Positions 30,534-35,014 of a stretch of 35,014 bases of DNA are shown here, piece after piece. A program made the position numbers and the translations under genes. Source of the stretch: Candidatus Roizmanbacteria bacterium RIFCSPLOWO2_01_FULL_40_14 (GTDB lineage Bacteria > Patescibacteriota > Microgenomatia > GCA-001788215 > 2-01-FULL-40-14); NCBI GenBank assembly GCA_001788215.1, contig MGAO01000043.1, positions 29,176-64,189 of the forward strand. The letters are read 5' to 3'. Under the pieces are notes generated by a model, which ran no database searches, was not told the DNA's origin, and saw only the letters and a list, made by a program, of their open reading frames with translations. Within the stretch, counting starts at the first letter, position 1. Every line of letters starts with the position of its first letter.

Positions 30534-30956
30534 ATGTATCTTCCCATTAAAATCGGCTTATCTCCCACCCTCAAAATCAGAGGGATTATTGCGGTGGAAG
30601 ATATTTGCAAAGATCAAATTATCGAGCGCTGCCCTATACTTCTTATTGAAGTAAAACAGGAATCTCTGATCAAAGACACACCGCTGAACAATTACATATT
30701 TGAGTGGAATAAAGAATATATAGCAATCGTACTGGGGTATGGCAGTTTATACAATCACTCATATAGACCGAATGCACGATATGCTCATAACTATCAGGAT
30801 AAACTCACTATTTTCCGGGCAATCAAAGATATTAAAAAAGGAGAAGAAATTTTTGTAAACTACAATTATGTGCCCACAAGCAAAGCAAAACTCGATCTAG
30901 AGATTTCATCCCTCGATAAAACATATAATACGAAACGCTTGGGAAAAGTGAGATAA
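30534..30956 (+). CDS. SET-domain protein (putative lysine methyltransferase)
   Basis: 140 residues, essentially one SET domain. N-terminal RGIIAVEDICKDQIIE matches the opening 'GrGvfA.e.I..ge.I'. The catalytic core is GYGSLYNHSYRPNARY (NHS..PNA, cofactor binding) and the end is RAIKDIKKGEEIFVNYN (GEE(I/L)..(N/D)Y). Post-SET cysteines are absent, as in most bacterial SET proteins. Such enzymes transfer methyl from S-adenosylmethionine to protein lysines. The target is unknown; ribosomal or secreted proteins are possibilities. SET genes in bacteria are patchily distributed and often transferred. Confidence 0.85.
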   Translation: MYLPIKIGLSPTLKIRGIIAVEDICKDQIIERCPILLIEVKQESLIKDTPLNNYIFEWNKEYIAIVLGYGSLYNHSYRPNARYAHNYQDKLTIFRAIKDIKKGEEIFVNYNYVPTSKAKLDLEISSLDKTYNTKRLGKVR

Positions 30957-30966
30957 TCCGAAAAGA

Positions 30967-33138
30967 TTAGTTTATATACGGCCGTATGAAGAGAAAGTCG
31001 AAACTGTTTATTCTTGCATCACCATTCGTATCGTAAGAAGCAGTATTGGTGTAATAACTTCGTAAGATTGCAGAGAGTTCAGTAGCTGATATCTTCCCGT
31101 CTTTTGGATTGTTGTCTCCGGGAATAGGAATGGTAGTTGGTGTAGGAGTATTGGTAGGAGTAGGGGTATTTGCTGGAATGCAGTCTTGAATAAACGGAGC
31201 AAGTTTAAGGAAATCAAAACCCGCATGCATAAAGGTATCACCACCAACATTCCAGTTGGGATGTATGAAAACACTTTGCGGATAGGTACTAGTATCCTCA
31301 AGCTGAATATTCCCCGCTAAATAGACAGCACCTAGGTTGTTGTTCTGACCGAAACTGACCGGGCCTGCGCTGCTCTGCCAGTTGAAGGTTTTAAGCAAAT
31401 CTGCGTTTATTAGATTTATCTGTTGTCCATACCAGTCAAGTACTAGTTCAGGAAAATAGATTTGGTCGAAACCAGGATCGCCGTTTGATTCAATTCCCCA
31501 GACAAGAGCCGGTTTGTCCAGAAAACGAGTAATATCTATTGAGAACGACGAAACCTGGCCGTTATATGTTTTTAAAATGTTCGTAGATGTAGTCCAATTA
31601 AAGTTGTCACTGCGGGAACTAGGCGTTACAGTACTATAATCATCGTTGTTATACATGAATGTTAAGCGCGCCCCATTCGTTTGTGTTGCTCCCTTGGCAA
31701 ATCCGAATTTCCCTCGCAGCAGTACTTTACCCCCAGTAAATTCTTTATGTCTGCAATACCGAAGCAAAGGCTCGTCCAGGGTATTTAGAGGCGGGTACGT
31801 AAACTGCGGGTTGCTTATATTTTTTATCTCCGAAATCCGCCTGAGTGCCGCAAAGTGATCGCCGTACTCAGAATAATTGGCAAAATTAAAACCTGGTTCT
31901 ATCTGATGTTGTTCATTCCAGTCATTCCAAGACTCAAGAAATACATCTTTATCGTATTGTTTTGCCATATCAAGAGACACTTTTAAAAATCCCTCTTTTT
32001 CAGGAAACATCCCGTTTCCGGTCCGTGTTATGACCGTACGAGGTATTGAAAGACCGGATCCTCTATCGCTCGTAGTCGGAAACAGTGCCCGCTCGTCAAA
32101 AGCCGGATACACATGGAAAGCCATCTTCCCAGCAGCATCGCCAACTGCAAAATTTATACTGTTTCGATAATTAGCAAGATACGTATCGCGGTTGGTTGAT
32201 GAGTTTAACAGTGGGGTAATTTGCTTGTCAACACCGAAAGTATTAAAAAATACACCAATGTTTTCTGCAGTTGCAATTCTATATATCTCCGGAATAGATG
32301 CGAAACTTTCTCCCCGATAATCCTTGGTTGACCCGGTCATGACCAGGTAAAAATCTCCTGCCTGCGCTTTTACTTCACTGATCCACTTTTTCATATCGGC
32401 AACATTTCCCCAGTTATATATTGTCTGGTTTGAAGGTGTAGGACAATCCGATTGAGGATATAGAGAATCTCCATGTTTATATAGTGCACTCCACGTTTGT
32501 CCAGTTGGATAATTTGCAATCCAGAAAACAGGCTTTCCGTCAATCCGTAAATAGGCCGGATTACTTGCAAACGACTGGAGGTGCGAAATAATTACTTGTT
32601 TGTTCCCCTCATAAAAAAGGCGGCATCCGTTACTTTGCATCGGGAGACCGCGCGCATTTGCTAATCCGTGTTTGGGATGATCGATCCCTACTCCTCCATA
32701 CGCCTCTATTCCAAGTTTCATCCCCACTTGGTTGGCAATAGTTAGATGATTGGTAAACGTCTGGTTCCACGCCCCGTCATAAACGGATGCAAACATCCCA
32801 TCAATTCCCGCGGCTTTGGCAAGTTCAAAATGATACTTAATAACATCATTTTGTGTAAACGAGCTGTACGGACCGGTCAACGGAAGTCCCAAGCGGGAAG
32901 CGGTTTCACGCCTCCATGGACTTAAAAAAGTAGTCCCGTCGCTTCCACCTGTAACACTCCATGATTTTTTGCTCCAGTTCTGCCAGGTTTGATGCCGCCA
33001 GTCAGGACTTACGTCATACGTTGAGTACCATAGATGGTATTGCACATAGACGTTCGTTACGGCAAAAGCTGACCGGGCACTAAATAGAAATAACAGTAAT
33101 ACAAAAATTGATTTGAAAAGACAGGAAGTTCTTTTCAT
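30967..33138 (-). CDS. Secreted GH99-like glycoside hydrolase with C-terminal dockerin-like module
   Basis: 723 residues from ATG 33138, which begins a clear signal peptide (MKRTSCLFKSIFVLLLFLFS, cut after SAFA). The TIM-barrel part (~25-470) resembles GH99/WbsX-type proteins: YVQYHLWYSTYD at its start, AAGIDGMFASVYDG, and FLESWNDWNEQHQIEPG, the equivalent of the family's WNEWHEGTQIEP. A beta-rich domain follows (~480-650), then a PTPTNTPTPT linker (~652-673) and a ~50-residue end with two EF-hand-like loops; the second, DTNGDARINSFD, is a perfect calcium loop. GH99 enzymes cut alpha-mannans; WbsX-like proteins occur in surface-glycan clusters. A cohesin partner is not in this window. Confidence 0.8.
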   Translation of the reverse strand: MKRTSCLFKSIFVLLLFLFSARSAFAVTNVYVQYHLWYSTYDVSPDWRHQTWQNWSKKSWSVTGGSDGTTFLSPWRRETASRLGLPLTGPYSSFTQNDVIKYHFELAKAAGIDGMFASVYDGAWNQTFTNHLTIANQVGMKLGIEAYGGVGIDHPKHGLANARGLPMQSNGCRLFYEGNKQVIISHLQSFASNPAYLRIDGKPVFWIANYPTGQTWSALYKHGDSLYPQSDCPTPSNQTIYNWGNVADMKKWISEVKAQAGDFYLVMTGSTKDYRGESFASIPEIYRIATAENIGVFFNTFGVDKQITPLLNSSTNRDTYLANYRNSINFAVGDAAGKMAFHVYPAFDERALFPTTSDRGSGLSIPRTVITRTGNGMFPEKEGFLKVSLDMAKQYDKDVFLESWNDWNEQHQIEPGFNFANYSEYGDHFAALRRISEIKNISNPQFTYPPLNTLDEPLLRYCRHKEFTGGKVLLRGKFGFAKGATQTNGARLTFMYNNDDYSTVTPSSRSDNFNWTTSTNILKTYNGQVSSFSIDITRFLDKPALVWGIESNGDPGFDQIYFPELVLDWYGQQINLINADLLKTFNWQSSAGPVSFGQNNNLGAVYLAGNIQLEDTSTYPQSVFIHPNWNVGGDTFMHAGFDFLKLAPFIQDCIPANTPTPTNTPTPTTIPIPGDNNPKDGKISATELSAILRSYYTNTASYDTNGDARINSFDFLFIRPYIN

Positions 33139-33148
33139 AACTTCTATT

Positions 33149-33154
33149 ATTATA
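33149..33154 (-). promoter_or_regulatory. -10 box 10 bases before the GH99-like ATG
   Basis: TATAAT (minus strand, 33154-33149), then 10 bases to ATG 33138. No -35 is seen; the gene may also be reached from the upstream lytic-transglycosylase-like gene. Confidence 0.4.
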
Positions 33155-33157
33155 TCT

Positions 33158-33691
33158 TTATCTCCCACATGCCGGCCAGGCGCCTGCCCCGCCACGAGAG
33201 ATTTTAAAAGCTGCAGTTTTAATAGATTCTTCTGGATTAAACCGAAGATCCAGATTCGGATCTGCTCCCATCGCATTTCTTGTACTGATCCAGGTGCCCG
33301 CAGCAAACTGATACATGCCACCGTAATTGTTTTTTGCATTATATGACGTTGCATTAAATCCGGACTCGCATTGCGCTATGTTGTGAAGCAGACTCCGGTC
33401 AATATGATATTCGTCACTATAACGGGTAAACCAGCTATCCAGATCTGTTCCAGTATATGAATATTGTGTAGGAGTTGGCGGCATAGGTGTTGGTGTATTG
33501 GTTGGAGTAGGTGTATTCGTCGGGGTGGGAGTATTTGTCGGCGCCGGGGTATTGGTGGGCGTGGGGGTTATATCATAGCTCTCAATATGGGCACTTAATA
33601 CGGGAGATTCCTCATGATGACGTGACCTTGTAGAAATAATCGTGCTAAAAAGCACGATCCCGGCAGCCGCAATGATACCTATTGCTGGCAT
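33158..33691 (-). CDS. Secreted lytic-transglycosylase/Rpf-like cell-wall enzyme
   Basis: 177 residues from ATG 33691 (MPAIGIIAAAGIVLFSTIIS); a TTG at 33712 adds seven residues but overlaps the -10 box. N-terminal anchor or signal (~1-20), then a Thr/Pro repeat linker (about five copies of PTNTPT, encoded by 33480-33567), and a C-terminal domain: LLHNIAQCESGFNATSYNAK, NNYGGMYQFAAGTWISTRNA, RFNPEESIKTAAFKISRGG and AWPACGR. The Glu in CESGFN is the likely catalytic acid. These enzymes cleave peptidoglycan. It lies 20 bases upstream of the GH99-like gene and shares its linker type. Confidence 0.85.
   Translation of the reverse strand: MPAIGIIAAAGIVLFSTIISTRSRHHEESPVLSAHIESYDITPTPTNTPAPTNTPTPTNTPTPTNTPTPMPPTPTQYSYTGTDLDSWFTRYSDEYHIDRSLLHNIAQCESGFNATSYNAKNNYGGMYQFAAGTWISTRNAMGADPNLDLRFNPEESIKTAAFKISRGGAGAWPACGR
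33480..33567 (-). repeat. Tandem Pro/Thr-coding repeat
   Basis: Tandem ~18-bp units encode PTNTPT repeats in the lytic-transglycosylase-like linker. A shorter version encodes the linker of the GH99-like protein near 31131-31180. Such tracts can change length by slippage. Confidence 0.7.
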
Positions 33692-33697
33692 ATACAG

Positions 33698-33703
33698 ATT
33701 ATA
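33698..33703 (-). promoter_or_regulatory. -10 box six bases before ATG 33691
   Basis: TATAAT (minus strand, 33703-33698), then CTGTAT and ATG. No room for a Shine-Dalgarno site, so the transcript is probably leaderless. Confidence 0.5.
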
Positions 33704-33756
33704 CACTAACAAAATTTATGACCATCTTGACAACGATATGTCTATGAGTCCAAAAT

Positions 33757-33788
33757 AAAATACTGCGTATTAACATACGTAGTATTTT
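33757..33788. repeat. 14-bp hairpin in a divergent intergenic region
   Basis: AAAATACTGCGTAT (33757-33770), loop TAAC, ATACGTAGTATTTT (33775-33788); one G-T wobble. It lies upstream of both flanking genes, so it is not a terminator for either; more likely a dispersed palindrome or operator. Confidence 0.65.
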
Positions 33789-33800
33789 GCACGTTCTGTG

Positions 33801-33817
33801 TCCCGCCTCAGGCGGGA
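33801..33817. repeat. GC-rich palindrome (intergenic copy 1)
   Basis: TCCCGCCTCAGGCGGGA: 8-bp arms around a single C. Same CCGCC...GGCGG type as the palindrome inside map. Confidence 0.75.
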
Positions 33818-33836
33818 ATATTTGTATCGTTTCTCC

Positions 33837-33850
33837 CCCGCCATGGCGGG
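33837..33850. repeat. GC-rich palindrome (intergenic copy 2)
   Basis: CCCGCCATGGCGGG is a perfect 14-bp palindrome, 20 bp from copy 1 and 30 bp before the tspO start. Confidence 0.75.
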
Positions 33851-33866
33851 TCGGGATTCACTATCT

Positions 33867-33875
33867 TGTGATAAT
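33867..33875 (+). promoter_or_regulatory. Extended -10 promoter five bases before tspO
   Basis: TGTGATAAT (TGN plus GATAAT); ATG follows at 33881, so transcription should begin at or next to the start codon. Confidence 0.5.
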
Positions 33876-33880
33876 TCTGT

Positions 33881-34372
33881 ATGAATAATTTTATTAAACT
33901 CGTAGGAGCAATTGCTCTTTGTCAGACAGCTGGTATCATAGGCTTATTTTTTACCGTATCTGCAATTCCCACGTGGTATGCACAACTCGAAAAACCAGTT
34001 TTTACTCCTCCCAACTGGATATTTGGTCCTGTTTGGATAGTATTGTATACCCTTATGGGAATTTCTCTTTTTCTCATATGGAAAAAAAGGCAGTACATGC
34101 AGAAAACAGAAGATGCAACTATAGTCACCTCTTTATTTCTGTTTTATGTCCATCTCGTTATAAACGCATATTGGTCCATCGTTTTTTTTGGTATGAAGGA
34201 TATAGTGAGCGCGTTACTCATTATCGTCATTTTAGCAGAAATGATTCTTCTTCTGATAGTAAAGTTTTTTCGTATCGACCGAATAGCAGGACTTCTTCTT
34301 ATCCCCTATTATTTTTGGGCATTGTACGCTTCGTTTCTCAATTTTTCTATTTGGCAACTAAATCGTACATAG
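33881..34372 (+). CDS. tspO: TspO/MBR family membrane protein
   Basis: 163 residues, five transmembrane helices (about 5-27, 45-67, 80-102, 105-128, 133-155). Family signature: TWYAQLEKPVFTPPNWIFGP, then VWIVLYTLMGISLFLIW, and the Trp/Tyr-rich INAYWSIVFFGMKDI. TspO proteins bind porphyrins and related ligands and act in stress or tetrapyrrole handling. No heme-synthesis gene is nearby. The usual A(xx)N-W helix elements are present; nothing is truncated. Confidence 0.93.
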   Translation: MNNFIKLVGAIALCQTAGIIGLFFTVSAIPTWYAQLEKPVFTPPNWIFGPVWIVLYTLMGISLFLIWKKRQYMQKTEDATIVTSLFLFYVHLVINAYWSIVFFGMKDIVSALLIIVILAEMILLLIVKFFRIDRIAGLLLIPYYFWALYASFLNFSIWQLNRT

Positions 34373-34507
34373 CCGGGATCGCCACGATATATTTAGTGAT
34401 TCGTTTTGTATATATTTGTATATATATGATGGCCGCGTTAAAACCGTTCCACTTGCCACTATATGTTTCAAATCACCCTCTATACTACCCCCTTTGATAG
34501 AAATAAA

Positions 34508-34539
34508 CACAAAAAGCCCGTCGTAACGGTCTTTTTGTG
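34508..34539 (+). terminator. Bidirectional intrinsic terminator after tspO
   Basis: CACAAAAAG (34508-34516) pairs with CTTTTTGTG (34531-34539), with an inner CCGT/ACGG stem. T-rich on both strands. It lies 135 bases after the tspO stop; 34373-34507 holds no recognisable gene. Confidence 0.65.
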
Positions 34540-34626
34540 ATATTTGCGAACTGCTTTGCAGTATAACAAACACCCTTTTTTCTGACAATATGGTATTTAT
34601 ATATCGCACCCGATCAATTCACGCTC

Positions 34627-34655
34627 TTGCATGAACATCGTCACTTCGTTATAAT
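34627..34655 (+). promoter_or_regulatory. Promoter of the DsbA-like gene
   Basis: TTGCAT (34627-34632), exactly 17 bp, TATAAT (34650-34655). ATG 34664 follows after eight bases with no Shine-Dalgarno site, so the mRNA should be leaderless or nearly so. Confidence 0.7.
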
Positions 34656-34663
34656 CATCTGCA

Positions 34664-35014
34664 ATGGACTCAGACAATAAAAAACTTACCAAGAAAGAAC
34701 GTCGAGAGTTAAAGCGACAACAGCGTTTAGAAATCGAAGAAAAAAAACAAAAACAGGATTCCTCAAAGAAATATATCGGATGGGGAGTTGGTATTGCTGT
34801 ATTAATTGGACTCGGTTTTTTTCTAAAAGTTGCATTTACTCCACCTCCTCCCGGAACCATCCCGGAAATTCAATCAATCAACGCAACTGATCATACAAAA
34901 GGTGCAACTGAATCCGCAACACTCCTTATAGAATATAGCGATTTTCAGTGTCCGGCTTGCCGTCAGTACTATCCCGTTGTTAAGCAGCTCGTCGAAGAAA
35001 AAGGAGACCAATTT
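34664..35014 (+). CDS. DsbA-family thiol oxidoreductase, 3' end cut by window
   Basis: 117 codons visible from ATG 34664 (MDSDNKKLTKKERRELKR). A highly charged cytoplasmic N-terminus (~35 residues, Lys/Arg/Glu-rich, probably helical) is followed by one transmembrane anchor (~37-56, YIGWGVGIAVLIGLGFFLKV), and then the start of a thioredoxin fold: TLLIEYSDFQCPACRQYYPV, with active site CPAC. This layout matches membrane-anchored DsbA/BdbD-like proteins that form disulfides in exported proteins, such as the Cys-containing secreted enzyme encoded nearby. The rest lies beyond the window. Confidence 0.88.
   Translation, partial: MDSDNKKLTKKERRELKRQQRLEIEEKKQKQDSSKKYIGWGVGIAVLIGLGFFLKVAFTPPPPGTIPEIQSINATDHTKGATESATLLIEYSDFQCPACRQYYPVVKQLVEEKGDQF

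Noticed and set aside
1-35014. CRISPR array, transposase, integrase or prophage genes
   Set aside because: No regularly spaced repeat array and no recognisable recombinase or phage structural gene was seen; repeats present are short palindromes or single pairs.

Overview
The window looks like a chromosomal segment of a Candidate Phyla Radiation (Patescibacteria) bacterium, most likely in or near Microgenomates. Supporting signs seen here: a compact S10-spc-alpha ribosomal operon without rpmD (L30) or rpmJ (L36), secreted proteins with PTPTNT linkers, several small membrane proteins of unknown function, many dispersed short palindromic repeats, and non-ribosomal genes that mostly lack Shine-Dalgarno sites. 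Lineage is an inference from gene content; no 16S gene is present.

Layout. 1-1392 (minus): 3'-truncated ComM/YifB-like AAA+ gene and an ATP-cone protein. 1489-1876 (plus): RNase P RNA, followed by an unusual structured non-coding stretch up to 2132. 2133-3119 (minus): AI-2E-type permease. 3202-4282 (plus): tRNA-Ser(CGA), MazG-like pyrophosphohydrolase, NUDIX hydrolase, tRNA-Arg(CCG), tRNA-Ser(GGA). 4453-5234 (minus): TrmB-type regulator broken by one frameshift. 5374-9683 (plus): VTT membrane protein, JAMM-like protein, half-size MFS protein, small membrane protein, C39-like protease, and a membrane-anchored protein.

9779-25794 (minus): one 16-kb run of 29 co-oriented genes (L3-L4-L23-L2-S19-L22-S3-L16-L29-S17-L14-L24-L5-S14-S8-L6-L18-S5-L15-secY-adk-cmk-map-infA-S13-S11-S4-rpoA-L17-L13-S9). 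A near-consensus promoter (TTGACA-17-TACAAT) lies at 25897-25925. An intrinsic terminator-like hairpin sits just before the rplC start, so attenuation of the whole operon is possible.

25922-35014: CapA-like protein and a divergent membrane-anchored protein sharing one promoter, a thioredoxin-like protein, RecA, an atypical tRNA-Pro(GGG), a hypothetical protein, a SET-domain protein, a secreted GH99-like/dockerin protein beside a secreted lytic-transglycosylase-like protein, TspO/MBR, and a 3'-truncated DsbA-like protein.

Three genome-scale signals stand out. First, GC-rich palindromic repeats lie in frame inside rplD, rplV and map, reminiscent of Rickettsia palindromic elements. Second, about nine accessory genes have a -10 box only 5-10 nt before ATG and no Shine-Dalgarno site, which predicts leaderless mRNAs, while many ribosomal genes keep good Shine-Dalgarno sites. 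Third, several conserved parts are reduced: L17 lacks an internal block, L2 lacks its N-terminus, and the tRNA-Pro has a changed elbow. All calls come from reading the sequence; no database search was run.
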